Source: an uncultured Acidobacteriota bacterium
GTDB taxonomy: Bacteria > Acidobacteriota > Thermoanaerobaculia > UBA5066
Assembly (NCBI GenBank): GCA_937902605.1
Contig: CALFNC010000252.1
Location: 1-9,470, forward strand
Direction: 5' to 3'
Length of the DNA: 9,470 nt
The notes below the pieces were generated by a model. It searched no databases. It saw only the letters and a list, made by a program, of their open reading frames with translations, and had not been told where the DNA came from. Position 1 is the first letter of the stretch; each line of letters opens with the position of its first letter. Of this stretch, positions 1 to 7,955 are shown in pieces. The translations under genes and the position numbers were made by a program.

Positions 1-291
<291 letters not shown>

Positions 292-981
292 ATGAGCTCC
301 ATCCCGATCATTACATCCGCTTCGAGCGTCAAGCCTCTGGAGGCCACCGTCGCCAAGAAGGTGCTGGTGGCCATCACGGGCATCGTCCTCTTCGGCTTCG
401 TCCTCATCCACATGGTGGGGAACATCCAGCTCTACCAGGGGCCCGAGAAGCTGAACCACTACGCGGAGCTCCTTCAGAGCATGAAGCCGGTCCTCTGGAC
501 GTTCCGTATCGTCCTGCTGGCCGCGGTGGGCGTCCACGCCCTCTTCGCGATTCTGCTCTGGCTCCGGAACCGCTCCGCGCGGCCGGTCGCCTACGAGAGC
601 CAGAGGTTCGTCTCTGCCACATTGACCTCGCGGACGATGATCTGGAGCGGCCCGCTCATCGGACTCTTCGTCGTCTACCACATCCTCCACTTCACGACGG
701 GGACGTTTCCCCCCCCGCACTTCAACAGCCACAACGTCTACAACAACGTCGTCTACGCCTTCCAGGTGCCGGGCGTCTCGATCGCGTACATCATCGCGAT
801 GGTGGCGCTCGGCTTCCACCTTTACCACGGGGGAGTCAGCCTTTTCCAGACCTTGGGGCTCAGGACGCCGCATGACGAGAAACCGCTGAAGCTCGTCCTC
901 TGGGTCATCACGACGATCATCGTCGTCGTGAACATCTCGTTCCCCCTGGCCGTTCTGACCGGCCTCGTGGGCCTGAAGTAG
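292..981 (+). CDS. sdhC: Succinate dehydrogenase cytochrome b subunit (b558 family, dihaem type)
   Basis: Membrane anchor of succinate:quinone oxidoreductase; it holds haem b and the quinone site and docks SdhA-SdhB. The 229-residue protein shows five hydrophobic segments (about 22-42, 68-91, 117-138, 160-183, 201-226), as in the one-subunit, two-haem (type B) anchors of Bacillus, Geobacter and Bacteroidetes. No sdhD gene follows, which agrees. Histidines near the helices fit bis-His ligation of two haems: H40 (in VLIHMVGN), H82 (GVHALF), H130 or H133 (VYHILHF) and H176 or H179 (FHLYH). Spacing resembles the four ligands of Bacillus subtilis SdhC. Such enzymes usually work with low-potential menaquinone; that is family knowledge, not seen directly. 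The ATG at 292 is used with a weak SD-like AGGA nine bases before it. The stop is 13 bases ahead of sdhA. Confidence 0.93.
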   Translation: MSSIPIITSASSVKPLEATVAKKVLVAITGIVLFGFVLIHMVGNIQLYQGPEKLNHYAELLQSMKPVLWTFRIVLLAAVGVHALFAILLWLRNRSARPVAYESQRFVSATLTSRTMIWSGPLIGLFVVYHILHFTTGTFPPPHFNSHNVYNNVVYAFQVPGVSIAYIIAMVALGFHLYHGGVSLFQTLGLRTPHDEKPLKLVLWVITTIIVVVNISFPLAVLTGLVGLK

Positions 982-994
982 GGGGAAGGAAGCG

Positions 995-2908
995 ATGGAA
1001 CTGAAATCGAAGCTCCCGTCCGGTCCGATCGAAACGGCCTGGGACAGGACACGGCAAGAGCTGAAGCTGGTCAACCCGTCCAACAAGAGGAAGTACTCCG
1101 TCATCATGGTCGGGTCGGGTCTGGCCGGCGCCTCCGGCGCCGCCACGCTCGCCGAGCTCGGCTACCAGGTGAAATGCTTCTGCTACCAGGACAGCCCCCG
1201 GCGCGCCCACTCGATCTCGGCGCAGGGCGGCATCAACGGCGCCAAGAACTACCAGAACGACGGCGACAGCGTCTGGCGTCTCTTCTACGACACGGTCAAG
1301 GGAGGCGACTTCCGGGCGCGCGAGGCCAACGTCCACCGCCTCGCCGAGGTCTCGGTCAACATCATCGACCAGTGCGTGGCGCAGGGGGTTCCCTTCGCCC
1401 GCGAGTACGGCGGGACCCTCGCGAACCGCTCCTTCGGTGGCGCGCAGGTCTCCCGGACCTTCTACGCGAGGGGTCAGACTGGGCAGCAGCTTCTATTAGG
1501 CGCCTACCAGTCGCTCGAGCGGCAGATCGGGATCGGTGCGGTGCAGATGTACCCGCGGACCGAGATGCTCGACGTGATCGTCGCCGACGGAGCGGCGCGC
1601 GGCATCGTCACGCGCGACATGGTCACGGGGAAGATCGAGAGCCACCTGGCCGACGTCGTCATCCTCGCGACGGGCGGCTACGCCAACGTCTTCTACCTCT
1701 CGACGAACGCCAAGGGGTGCAACACGACCGCGATCTGGCGCGCCCACCGGCGCGGTGCCGCGTTCGCGAACCCCTGCTACACGCAGATTCACCCGACCTG
1801 CATCCCAGTCACAGGGGATCATCAGAGCAAGCTGACCCTGATGTCGCAGTCGCTCCGGAACGACGGCCGGATATGGGTCCCGCTCAAGAAGGGGGACAAG
1901 CGGCCCCCTGGCCAGATTCCCGAGAACGAGCGCGACTACTACCTCGAGAGGAAATACCCGAGCTACGGGAACCTCGCCCCACGCGACATCTCCTCCCGCG
2001 CCGCCAAGCAGTGCTGCGACGAGGGGCGGGGCGTCGGCCCGACGGGGCTTGGCGTCTACCTCGACTTCGCCGACGCGATCGGGCGGCTCGGCGAGAACGT
2101 GATCCGCGAGCGGTACGGCAACCTGTTCGAGATGTACGAGCGGATCACCGACGAGAACCCGTACAAGATCCCGATGCGGATTTTCCCGGCCTCCCACTAC
2201 GTGATGGGGGGGCTGTGGGTCGACTACAACCTGATGTCGACGATCCCGGGGCTCCACGTCCTCGGCGAGGCGAACTTCTCCGACCACGGCGCGAACCGCC
2301 TCGGCGCGAGCGCGTTGATGCAGGGGCTCGCGGACGGTTACTTCGTCATCCCCTACACGATCGGCGACTACCTCGTCAATGCCAAGGTCAAGAAGATCGA
2401 CGCCTCCCACCCCGAGGTGAAGAAGGCCGAAGCCGAGGTGACCGGGCGGGTGAAGAGGCTCCTCTCGATCAACGGAAAGCGGACCCCTGACTCCCTTCAC
2501 AAGGAGCTGGGGAAGGTCATCTGGGAGAAGTGCGGCATGGGCCGCAACGCCGCCGGTCTGAAGGAAGCCCTCCAGAGGATCCCGGCCATCCGCGAGGAGT
2601 TCTGGAAGAACCTGAAGGTCCTCGGGTCGGGCGACGACCTGAACGTCTCGCTGGAGAAGGCGGGGCGGGTGGCCGACTTCATGGAGATGGCGGAGCTGCT
2701 CTGCATCGACGCGCTGGAGCGCGACGAGTCGTGCGGGGCCCATTTCCGCGAGGAGCACCAGACGCCGGACGGCGAGGCGCTCAGGAACGACGAGAAATTC
2801 TGCCACGTGGCTGCGTGGGAGTGGGCGGGTGAGGGGAAGACCCCCATCCTCCACAAGGAGCCGCTCACGTTCGAGAGCCTCCACCTGACGCAGAGGAGCT
2901 ACAAGTGA
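995..2908 (+). CDS. sdhA: Succinate dehydrogenase / fumarate reductase flavoprotein subunit
   Basis: Catalytic subunit that oxidises succinate to fumarate, or can run in reverse in related enzymes, on a covalently bound FAD at the cytoplasmic membrane face. The 637 residues match the long form of the Bacillus/Geobacter/Bacteroidetes type. Seen in order: dinucleotide-binding GSGLAG (40-45); [11 protein letters not shown] (69-79), where H72 is the expected covalent FAD attachment site; QIHPT (264-268), whose H266 lies at the dicarboxylate site; RDISSR (330-335), with R335 as likely catalytic arginine; HYVMGG (401-406), H401 contacting substrate; and ANRLGASAL (433-441), R435 contacting substrate. 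All key residues are present, so the enzyme looks active. A strong SD (GGAAGGA, 984-990) precedes the ATG at 995. The TGA stop overlaps the sdhB start. L166-L168 use the codons CTT-CTA-TTA, rare for this gene. Confidence 0.97.
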   Translation: MELKSKLPSGPIETAWDRTRQELKLVNPSNKRKYSVIMVGSGLAGASGAATLAELGYQVKCFCYQDSPRRAHSISAQGGINGAKNYQNDGDSVWRLFYDTVKGGDFRAREANVHRLAEVSVNIIDQCVAQGVPFAREYGGTLANRSFGGAQVSRTFYARGQTGQQLLLGAYQSLERQIGIGAVQMYPRTEMLDVIVADGAARGIVTRDMVTGKIESHLADVVILATGGYANVFYLSTNAKGCNTTAIWRAHRRGAAFANPCYTQIHPTCIPVTGDHQSKLTLMSQSLRNDGRIWVPLKKGDKRPPGQIPENERDYYLERKYPSYGNLAPRDISSRAAKQCCDEGRGVGPTGLGVYLDFADAIGRLGENVIRERYGNLFEMYERITDENPYKIPMRIFPASHYVMGGLWVDYNLMSTIPGLHVLGEANFSDHGANRLGASALMQGLADGYFVIPYTIGDYLVNAKVKKIDASHPEVKKAEAEVTGRVKRLLSINGKRTPDSLHKELGKVIWEKCGMGRNAAGLKEALQRIPAIREEFWKNLKVLGSGDDLNVSLEKAGRVADFMEMAELLCIDALERDESCGAHFREEHQTPDGEALRNDEKFCHVAAWEWAGEGKTPILHKEPLTFESLHLTQRSYK

Positions 2909-3687
2909 TGCTGAACCTCACTTTGAAAGTTTGGCGGCAGAAGGGTCCCAAGGACGCGGGGCAGATGGTGACCTATCCGGCCCCCGGCATCAGCCCGGAC
3001 ATGTCGTTTCTCGAGATGCTGGACGTCGTCAACGAACGGATGATGGAGAAGGACGAGGAGCCGATCGCCTTCGACCACGACTGCCGCGAGGGAATTTGCG
3101 GCTCGTGCGGCACGGTGGTCAACGGCATCGCCCACGGCCCCCGCAGCGCGACCACTGCCTGTCAGCTCCACATGCGGAGCTTCAAGGACGGCGACACGAT
3201 CACCGTGGAGCCGTGGCGGGCGAAGCCCTTCCCGGTTCTGAAGGATCTGATCGTCGACCGGAGCGCTTACGACCGGATCATCGCGGCGGGGGGCTTCGTC
3301 TCGGTGAACACCGGCGGCTGCCCCGACGGCAACTCCCTTCCGATCCCGAAGGAGAACGCGGAGCTGTCGATGGATGCCGCCGCTTGCATCGGGTGCGGCG
3401 CCTGCGCGGCGGCCTGCCCAAACGCCTCGGCCATGCTGTTCGTCTCTGCCAAGGTCTCCCAGCTCGCCCTCCTGCCGCAGGGGCAGCCGGAGCGGCGGGA
3501 CCGGGTCCTGAAGATGGTGGCGCAGATGGACGCCGAGGGATTCGGCGGCTGCACCAACATCGGCGAGTGCGAGTCGGCCTGCCCGAAGGAGATCAAGCTG
3601 GAAAACATCGCCCGGCTGAACCGCGACTTCCTCGTGGCCACCGTGACGAAGCGCCCGGTGACGGCCTCCCAGGGGGGCGGGGCCTGA
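2908..3687 (+). CDS. sdhB: Succinate dehydrogenase iron-sulfur subunit
   Basis: Carries electrons from the FAD of SdhA through three Fe-S clusters to the haem/quinone site of SdhC. In the 259-residue protein, C59, C64, C67 and C85 match the plant-ferredoxin-type [2Fe-2S] motif. C160-x2-C163-x2-C166 with C225-P fits the [4Fe-4S] cluster, and C170-P with C215 and C221 fits the [3Fe-4S] cluster. All expected cysteines are present. Start choice: the sdhA stop reads GTGATG, so GTG at 2905 and ATG at 2908 are both in frame. I prefer ATG 2908, which overlaps the sdhA TGA by one base (TGATG, typical of translational coupling) and lies nine bases after the SD GAGGAG (2893-2898). The GTG would add one methionine. 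Followed by a 128-base gap, the longest between the TCA genes. Confidence 0.96.
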   Translation: MLNLTLKVWRQKGPKDAGQMVTYPAPGISPDMSFLEMLDVVNERMMEKDEEPIAFDHDCREGICGSCGTVVNGIAHGPRSATTACQLHMRSFKDGDTITVEPWRAKPFPVLKDLIVDRSAYDRIIAAGGFVSVNTGGCPDGNSLPIPKENAELSMDAAACIGCGACAAACPNASAMLFVSAKVSQLALLPQGQPERRDRVLKMVAQMDAEGFGGCTNIGECESACPKEIKLENIARLNRDFLVATVTKRPVTASQGGGA

Positions 3688-3815
3688 TCGCCGGGCTTTC
3701 GAGAGGAGCTTCGCTGTCTCATGGAGATGAAGGGCCGGCGCGAGCCGGCTTGGGCCGAACTGGTCGCATTCAGGGGCTAGAAGGCCGATTTCGCTCAGAG
3801 AAAGGTGCCTGAGAG
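3688..3815 (+). other. sdhB-sucC intergenic region with possible leader ORF
   Basis: This is the only sizeable break in the mdh-to-ndk gene run. It holds an SD-like GAGGAG (3703-3708), an ATG at 3721 opening a 19-codon reading frame that ends with TAG at 3778-3780, a perfect hairpin (3734-3749) inside that frame, and the sucC SD-like GAGAAAGG (3797-3804). The SD-to-ATG distance of 12 bases is longer than usual, so translation of the small frame is uncertain. No convincing -35/-10 pair was found. The region could be an internal mRNA processing, attenuation or promoter site that sets SucCD-Ndk levels apart from Sdh; that is inference. Confidence 0.4.
3734..3749 (+). other. GNRA-loop hairpin between sdhB and sucC
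   Basis: GCCGGC (3734-3739) pairs perfectly with GCCGGC (3744-3749) across the loop GCGA, a stable GNRA tetraloop. Two G-U pairs (3732-3733 with 3750-3751) can extend the stem to 8 bp. Only two T's follow, so it is not a classic intrinsic terminator. It more likely stabilises or processes the mRNA, if it works at all. Confidence 0.5.
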
Positions 3816-4982
3816 ATGAAGGTTCACGAATACCAGGCGAAGGAGATCCTCCGCGGCTTTGGCGTGCCGACGCCCCGTGGCAAGGTGACCGACAACCCCG
3901 AGGAGGCCCGCCAGATCTGCAAGGAGTTCGGCGGCCGCTGCGTCGTGAAGGCGCAGATCCACGCTGGCGGGCGCGGCAAGGGCGGCGGCGTCAAGCTGGC
4001 CAAGAGCCCGGACGAGGCATTCGAGCTGGCGAAGACGATCGTCGGCATGCAGCTGATCACGCACCAGACCGGTCCCGAAGGCCGGAAGGTGAAGAAGGTC
4101 CTCGTCGAGGAGGCGCTCGACATCGCCCAGGAGCTCTACCTCGGAATCACCCTGGACCGGGCGATCGGGAAGCCGGTTCTTATGGCTTCGAAACAGGGGG
4201 GGATGGAGATCGAGGAGGTCGCGGCCAAGGATCCGAACGCGATCATCAAGGAGCCGTTCGACCCCGCGTGGGGCTTGCAGCCCTATCAGGCCCGGAAGCT
4301 CGCTTTTGCGCTCGGCCTTTCGGGCGACACGCACAAGAAGGCAGTCACGTTCCTGATCGCGCTGGCGAATGCCTACGTCGCAACAGACGCCACGCTGGCC
4401 GAGATCAACCCGTTCCTCATCACGGGAGGCGGCGACGTCATCGCCCTCGACGCCAAGATGAACTTCGACGACAACGGCCTCTTCCGCCACAAGGCGATCC
4501 ACGAGTACCGCGACCTGGACGAGGAGGATCCGCTCGAGGTGGAGGCGTCCAAGTTCGGCCTGAACTACATCAAGCTCGACGGAAACGTCGGTTGCATGGT
4601 GAACGGGGCCGGGCTCGCGATGGCGACCATGGACATCATCCAGTACGCGGGGGGCAAGCCCGCGAACTTCCTCGACGTCGGCGGCGGAGCGAACGAGGAG
4701 CAGGTGAAGAACGCCATGCGGATCATCCTCTCCGACTCCAGCGTGAAGGCGGTCCTCATCAACATCTTCGGCGGCATCATGCGGTGCGACATCATCGCCA
4801 CCGGCGTCGTGAATGCCGTGAAGGAGATCGGCATCAAGATGCCGGTCGTCGTCCGCCTCGAAGGGACGAACGTGGAAGAGGGGAAGGCGATTCTGAAGAG
4901 CTCCGGCCTGGCGGTCATTCCCGCCGACGGGATGAAGGACGCGGCGGAAAAGGTGATCGCGGCGATCGGAAAGGCAGCCTGA
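3816..4982 (+). CDS. sucC: Succinyl-CoA synthetase (ligase) beta subunit
   Basis: Beta subunit of succinyl-CoA synthetase, which converts succinyl-CoA, phosphate and ADP or GDP to succinate, CoA and ATP or GTP (TCA cycle, cytoplasm). The length of 388 residues equals the usual bacterial size. An N-terminal ATP-grasp domain (about 1-235) opens with [12 protein letters not shown] and contains the Gly-rich nucleotide loop [10 protein letters not shown] (51-60). AEINPFLIT (195-203) and [10 protein letters not shown] (211-220) supply the Mg-binding N198 and D212. The C-terminal CoA-ligase-like domain shows [11 protein letters not shown] (263-273), [10 protein letters not shown] (283-292) and [10 protein letters not shown] (316-325). 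Nothing is missing. Whether ADP or GDP is preferred cannot be read from the sequence. The SD-like GAGAAAGG (3797-3804) lies 11 bases before the ATG. sucD starts one base after the stop. Confidence 0.97.
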   Translation: MKVHEYQAKEILRGFGVPTPRGKVTDNPEEARQICKEFGGRCVVKAQIHAGGRGKGGGVKLAKSPDEAFELAKTIVGMQLITHQTGPEGRKVKKVLVEEALDIAQELYLGITLDRAIGKPVLMASKQGGMEIEEVAAKDPNAIIKEPFDPAWGLQPYQARKLAFALGLSGDTHKKAVTFLIALANAYVATDATLAEINPFLITGGGDVIALDAKMNFDDNGLFRHKAIHEYRDLDEEDPLEVEASKFGLNYIKLDGNVGCMVNGAGLAMATMDIIQYAGGKPANFLDVGGGANEEQVKNAMRIILSDSSVKAVLINIFGGIMRCDIIATGVVNAVKEIGIKMPVVVRLEGTNVEEGKAILKSSGLAVIPADGMKDAAEKVIAAIGKAA

Positions 4983-4983
4983 C

Positions 4984-5862
4984 ATGAAAGCGTGGATTGA
5001 CTCCGACACGAAGCTCGTCGTTCAGGGTCTGACCGGACGCGAGGGGAAGTTCCATGCGCTGGCCGCGCGTGATTACGGCACCAAGGTCGTCGCCGGGGTC
5101 ACCCCCGGGAAAGGCGGGATGACCGTGGAAGGAATCCCGGTGTTCGATACGGTCGAGGCGGCCGTGAAGGCGACTGGCGCGAACGCGTCGATGGTCTTCG
5201 TTCCGCCCCCGGCCGCGGCTGACGGGATCATGGAAGCCGCCGCCGCGGGGATCCCGCTGATCGTCGCCATCACCGAGGGGATCCCGGTGAACGACATGAT
5301 CAAGGTGAAGGATTTCCTCGCGGGCAGGCCGGGCGTGAGGCTGATCGGGCCGAACTGCCCCGGCGTCATCCGCCCGTCAGCGAAGGTGAAGATCGGGATC
5401 ATGCCCGCCCGGATCCACAAGGCGGGCTCGGTTGGAGTCGTCTCCCGCTCGGGGACGCTCACCTACGAGGCGGTCGGCCAGTCGACGGCGATCGGCCTGG
5501 GGCAGTCGACCTGCATCGGGATCGGGGGCGACCCGATCAACGGGACCAACTTCATCGACGCGCTGACCCTCTTCCGGGACGACCCGGAGACCCAGTCGAT
5601 CATCATGATCGGCGAGATCGGCGGAAGCGCCGAGGAAGAGGCTGCGGAGTGGATCAAGGCGAACCTGAAGAAGCCGGTCGTCTCCTTCATCGCGGGGCAG
5701 ACGGCTCCTCCGGGACGCCGGATGGGCCACGCCGGCGCCATCATCTCGGGCGGGAAGGGCACCGCGGGCGAGAAGGTGGCGGCGCTGAAGGCCGCCGGCG
5801 TTCACGTGGCCGACTCGCCGGCCCTGATGGGCGAGACGTTGAAGAAGGCCCTAGGAAGGTAG
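4984..5862 (+). CDS. sucD: Succinyl-CoA synthetase (ligase) alpha subunit
   Basis: Alpha subunit of succinyl-CoA synthetase; it binds CoA and carries the phosphohistidine intermediate. In the 292 residues the CoA-binding Rossmann domain starts with the [11 protein letters not shown] loop (15-25). GPNCPG (122-127) lies in the hinge, and SRSGTLTYE (154-162) and [12 protein letters not shown] (179-190) are strongly family-typical. GEIGG (210-214) supplies the glutamate E211 that contacts the active-site histidine, and [10 protein letters not shown] (244-253) contains that histidine, H249. All catalytic positions are intact. The ATG lies one base after the sucC stop, with the SD-like GGAAAGG (4968-4974) inside the end of sucC, so the two subunits are probably translated in balance. 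ndk follows after two bases. Confidence 0.97.
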   Translation: MKAWIDSDTKLVVQGLTGREGKFHALAARDYGTKVVAGVTPGKGGMTVEGIPVFDTVEAAVKATGANASMVFVPPPAAADGIMEAAAAGIPLIVAITEGIPVNDMIKVKDFLAGRPGVRLIGPNCPGVIRPSAKVKIGIMPARIHKAGSVGVVSRSGTLTYEAVGQSTAIGLGQSTCIGIGGDPINGTNFIDALTLFRDDPETQSIIMIGEIGGSAEEEAAEWIKANLKKPVVSFIAGQTAPPGRRMGHAGAIISGGKGTAGEKVAALKAAGVHVADSPALMGETLKKALGR

Positions 5863-5864
5863 CG

Positions 5865-6278
5865 ATGGAAAAGACGTTCGCCATCATCAAGCCGGACGCC
5901 GTCGAAGCGAAGAACGCCGGGAAGATCCTCTCCCGGATCGAGGCGGAGGGCTTTGGCATCGTCGCCTTGAAGAAGCACGAGATCACCAAGGCCGAGGCTG
6001 AGGGCTTCTACGCCGAGCACAAGGGGAAGGGCTTCTTCTCCTCGCTCGTCACCTACATGACCTCCGGCCCCATCCTCGTCATGGTCCTCGAGCGCGACAG
6101 CGCGATCGCCCATTGGCGCGCCGTGATGGGGGCCACCGACCCGGCCAAGGCCGACGCGGGGACGATCCGGAAGGAGTTCGGCGCCTCGATCGAGCGGAAC
6201 GCCGTCCACGGCTCGGCGAACCCGGCGGACGCGGCGCGCGAGGTGGTCTACTTCTTTCCGGCCTTCGAGCTCCTCTGA
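5865..6278 (+). CDS. ndk: Nucleoside diphosphate kinase
   Basis: Moves the gamma phosphate of an NTP to any NDP through a phosphohistidine, balancing nucleotide pools. The 137-residue protein is the usual small form: start [15 protein letters not shown] ([13 protein letters not shown], 1-13), Y49 in [12 protein letters not shown], and the signature NAVHGS (112-117) with catalytic H115. Start choice: the frame stays open upstream into sucD, but the family N-terminus begins exactly at ATG 5865, five bases after a strong SD, AGGAAGGT (5853-5860). It lies two bases after sucD. Ndk and succinyl-CoA synthetase are known to associate physically in Pseudomonas, so placing ndk right after sucCD makes sense: the NTP made by SucCD could be redistributed at once. 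The TGA stop is overlapped by the next reading frame. Confidence 0.97.
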   Translation: MEKTFAIIKPDAVEAKNAGKILSRIEAEGFGIVALKKHEITKAEAEGFYAEHKGKGFFSSLVTYMTSGPILVMVLERDSAIAHWRAVMGATDPAKADAGTIRKEFGASIERNAVHGSANPADAAREVVYFFPAFELL

Positions 6279-7249
6279 TCCCGATCCTTCTCGCTGCGGC
6301 GCTCGTGGGAGCCCCGGTCGCCCCATCGCCGGAGCCGTCGGCGAAGAAGGAGACGGTGTCGGTCGGGTACGTCCTGGTGCCGGTCGTCGTGGCCGACAGG
6401 AAGGGGCGGACGGTGCCGGGGCTCAGGGAGAGCGACTTCGTTCTCCTATGCGAGGGGCGGCGGGTGGCGTTCGACCTTTTCGAGGAGAGCCGCGACGCCC
6501 CGGTCTCGTTCACGATCCTCCTGGATGGCTCCGGGTCCATGGGTCTGGCGGGAAAGCTCGAAGGGGCCAAGGAAGCCCTCCGGGCTCTCTCCCAGCAGCG
6601 GCGGACGGGGGACGACTTCAATCTCCACGTCTTTGCTTCAGGCGAGGTCCGGGAGGTGATCCCGTTCACGACGGAGCCGGGCGTCCTGCTCGACGCCGTC
6701 GACCGGGTGAAGCCGTTCGGCAAGACGGCCTTCTACGACGCCCTGGTCCGGATGCCCGACAAGAGCCTGCTCGGAAAGAACGGCTCGCGGGCGATCATCC
6801 TCCTCACCGACGGGATCGACAACGCGTCCACGCTCTCGCAGCAGCAGCTGAAGGAGATCCTCGAAGGGATCGACGTGCCGGTCTACCCGCTCGGCCTCCG
6901 GAACGCGGCGGCGCTGCGCGGCTGGAAAGGGCAGGGGGCGCGGACGGGGGAGGCGCTGATTAACCTCGAGATCCTCGAGGAGATCGCGATGACGTCCGGC
7001 GGGCGGCTGGCGGTGTCCGACGACCCGAAGGATCTCCGGGATGCCATCACATTGATCGAGAACGATTTACGGTCTCAGTACCTGCTCGGATTCGCGCCCG
7101 CCGCCAAGGGTCAGGTAAGATTTCGGAGTCTTGCCGTCACTATGGCAAGACCGGTTCGAGTCGTGAAGATGAGGGCTGGCTTCAAGGGGACCGCTCCCCC
7201 CTATCGCAGCGGTCCCACGAACGGTCCCGAAACCGGCAGACCCAACTGA
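6275..7249 (+). CDS. Secreted von Willebrand factor A (VWA) domain protein, Acidobacteria-style; start uncertain
   Basis: Probable exported protein with a metal-binding VWA domain; ligand and role unknown. Numbered from CTG 6275 (324 residues): a hydrophobic stretch (2-16, [21 protein letters not shown]) resembles a signal-peptide core. Residues 28-70 have the [16 protein letters not shown]...DF pattern that precedes the VWA fold in the 'VWFA-related Acidobacterial domain' family. The VWA domain (about 78-265) has a complete MIDAS: DGSGS (D84, S86, S88), T151 in GKTAFYDAL and D179 in LLTDGID. A C-terminal strand region (266-304) and a Pro/Gly-rich tail end the protein. No ATG lies in frame near the 5' end. 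Candidates are CTG 6275 (overlapping the ndk TGA as CTGA), GTG 6305 (removes most of the hydrophobic core) and TTG 6113 (adds 54 Arg/Gly-rich residues inside ndk, unlikely). No good SD is seen for any. Probably translated by coupling to ndk. Confidence 0.8.
   Translation: MIPILLAAALVGAPVAPSPEPSAKKETVSVGYVLVPVVVADRKGRTVPGLRESDFVLLCEGRRVAFDLFEESRDAPVSFTILLDGSGSMGLAGKLEGAKEALRALSQQRRTGDDFNLHVFASGEVREVIPFTTEPGVLLDAVDRVKPFGKTAFYDALVRMPDKSLLGKNGSRAIILLTDGIDNASTLSQQQLKEILEGIDVPVYPLGLRNAAALRGWKGQGARTGEALINLEILEEIAMTSGGRLAVSDDPKDLRDAITLIENDLRSQYLLGFAPAAKGQVRFRSLAVTMARPVRVVKMRAGFKGTAPPYRSGPTNGPETGRPN
7128..7151 (+). repeat. 8-bp inverted repeat near the 3' end of the VWA gene
   Basis: GTCTTGCC (7128-7135) and GGCAAGAC (7144-7151) are perfect reverse complements. 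A G-U and a U-A pair inside can extend the stem to 10 bp with the 4-base loop CACT. It lies inside the coding sequence and has no T-run after it. Possible mRNA structure or protein-binding site; chance is not excluded. Confidence 0.4.
7187..7216 (+). repeat. 9-bp inverted repeat at the extreme 3' end of the VWA gene
   Basis: GGGACCGCT (7187-7195) and AGCGGTCCC (7208-7216) are perfect reverse complements around a 12-base C-rich loop. A second copy of CGGTCCC (7222-7228) follows the right arm and could pair with the left arm instead. The structure ends 33 bases before the VWA stop and 64 bases before the lipoprotein start. No T-run follows. Confidence 0.45.
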
Positions 7250-7268
7250 CATGACACGCGAGACGAAG

Positions 7269-7276
7269 AAGGAGAG
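7269..7276 (+). promoter_or_regulatory. Ribosome binding site that fixes the lipoprotein start
   Basis: AAGGAGAG sits four bases before the ATG at 7281. It favours that start over the earlier in-frame ATG at 7251, which would put ten charged residues (TRETKKERP) ahead of the signal peptide. Confidence 0.75.
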
Positions 7277-7280
7277 ACCG

Positions 7281-7931
7281 ATGAAGAGCACGATCCCCGT
7301 TTCTGGGGCCCTTGCGGCCGCGGTCGCCGTCGCCACGATGGCGCTGACCGGCTGCGCCACGACGTCGGACGTCGACAAGAGAATTGCCGAGGTCCAATCG
7401 AAGACCGACAAGAAGATCGAGTCGGTCGAGACGCAGGTCGAGGAGCTTCAGGAACAGCAGAAGGCGACCGATGGGAAGGTGGACGAGCAGGGCAAGCAGA
7501 TCGAGCAGCTGGGCCAGTCCGCCGCCGAGGCGCTCAAGCGGGCGCAGGAGGCTGGCGTCCTGGCGAAGGGGAAGGTCGTCTTCCAGCAGTCGTTCACGGA
7601 GGACCGGATCCGCTTCAAGACTGCGTCTTACGAGCTGACGAAGGATGCCAAGGGAGCCCTCGACGAGTTCGCCGGGAAGGTGAAGGAGGTGGGCAAGGGG
7701 GTCTACCTCGAAATCCAGGGACACACCGACGACACCGGCGACTCGGCTTTCAACGACATGCTCGGCCAGCAGCGGGCCGAGGCGGTGCGGCGCTACCTCT
7801 CGCGCGAGCACAAGCTCCCGCTCGGCCGGATGTCGACGATCTCCTACGGCGACACGCTGCCGATCGAGGCGAACAAGACGGCCAAGGGGCGGTCAAAGAA
7901 CCGCAGGGTCGTCATCGTCGTCCTCGAGTAG
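7281..7931 (+). CDS. OmpA/Pal-family outer-membrane lipoprotein with coiled-coil stalk
   Basis: Probably anchors the outer membrane to peptidoglycan. The 216-residue precursor has a short basic start (MKS), a hydrophobic core (5-21) and the lipobox LTGC, so C25 would be lipidated. The next residue is Ala, not Asp, which fits outer-membrane sorting by enterobacterial rules. Residues about 30-92 are charged and Gln-rich, with hydrophobic positions at I46, V49, V53, L56, V67, I74 and L77, a likely coiled coil. Residues about 100-216 form an OmpA C-terminal domain: IRFKTASYEL, then QGHTDDTGD (146-154), GQQRAEAVRRYL (162-173), SYGDTLPI and KNRRV (206-210). D150 and R165 have the 15-residue spacing of the peptidoglycan-binding Asp and Arg known in OmpA proteins. 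Pal is the closest named relative, but there is no tol gene here, so I give no symbol. The SD at 7269-7276 sets the start. Confidence 0.9.
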   Translation: MKSTIPVSGALAAAVAVATMALTGCATTSDVDKRIAEVQSKTDKKIESVETQVEELQEQQKATDGKVDEQGKQIEQLGQSAAEALKRAQEAGVLAKGKVVFQQSFTEDRIRFKTASYELTKDAKGALDEFAGKVKEVGKGVYLEIQGHTDDTGDSAFNDMLGQQRAEAVRRYLSREHKLPLGRMSTISYGDTLPIEANKTAKGRSKNRRVVIVVLE

Positions 7932-7955
7932 CCGTCTCCCCGCGTCCAGACGAAT

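Noticed and set aside
1174..2490. Long open frame on the + strand inside sdhA
   Set aside because: It lies wholly within sdhA, in another frame, and its product is dominated by Arg, Gly, Pro and Ala with no recognisable fold: a GC-rich shadow.
1496..2884. Long open frame (462 codons) on the - strand opposite sdhA
   Set aside because: Antisense shadow of a clearly conserved gene. The residues mirror the third-position GC bias and no motif is seen.
2931..3812. Open frame of 293 codons overlapping all of sdhB and the gap to sucC
   Set aside because: It is out of frame with sdhB, whose cysteine motifs are certain. The product is Arg/Gly-rich and has no SD.
3795..5009. Open frame of 404 codons on the - strand opposite sucC
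   Set aside because: Complement shadow of sucC. It has a His/Asp/Leu/Val-rich composition without domain features.
6964..6980. Inverted repeat CCTCGAG-ATC-CTCGAGG
   Set aside because: It encodes the NLEILEE helix with the favoured CTC and GAG codons. Such palindromes arise easily from that codon choice and nothing nearby suggests a role.
7116..7121. TAAGAT as a possible -10 promoter element
   Set aside because: It matches only four of six consensus bases and there is no -35-like element at the right distance.
7147..7163. tRNA T-arm-like string GGTTCGAGTC
   Set aside because: The flanking bases do not form the 5-bp T stem, there is no acceptor or anticodon arm nearby, and it lies in the VWA coding sequence.
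7251..7280. Earlier ATG for the OmpA-like lipoprotein
   Set aside because: It would put ten charged residues before the signal peptide, while a good SD sits just before the ATG at 7281.
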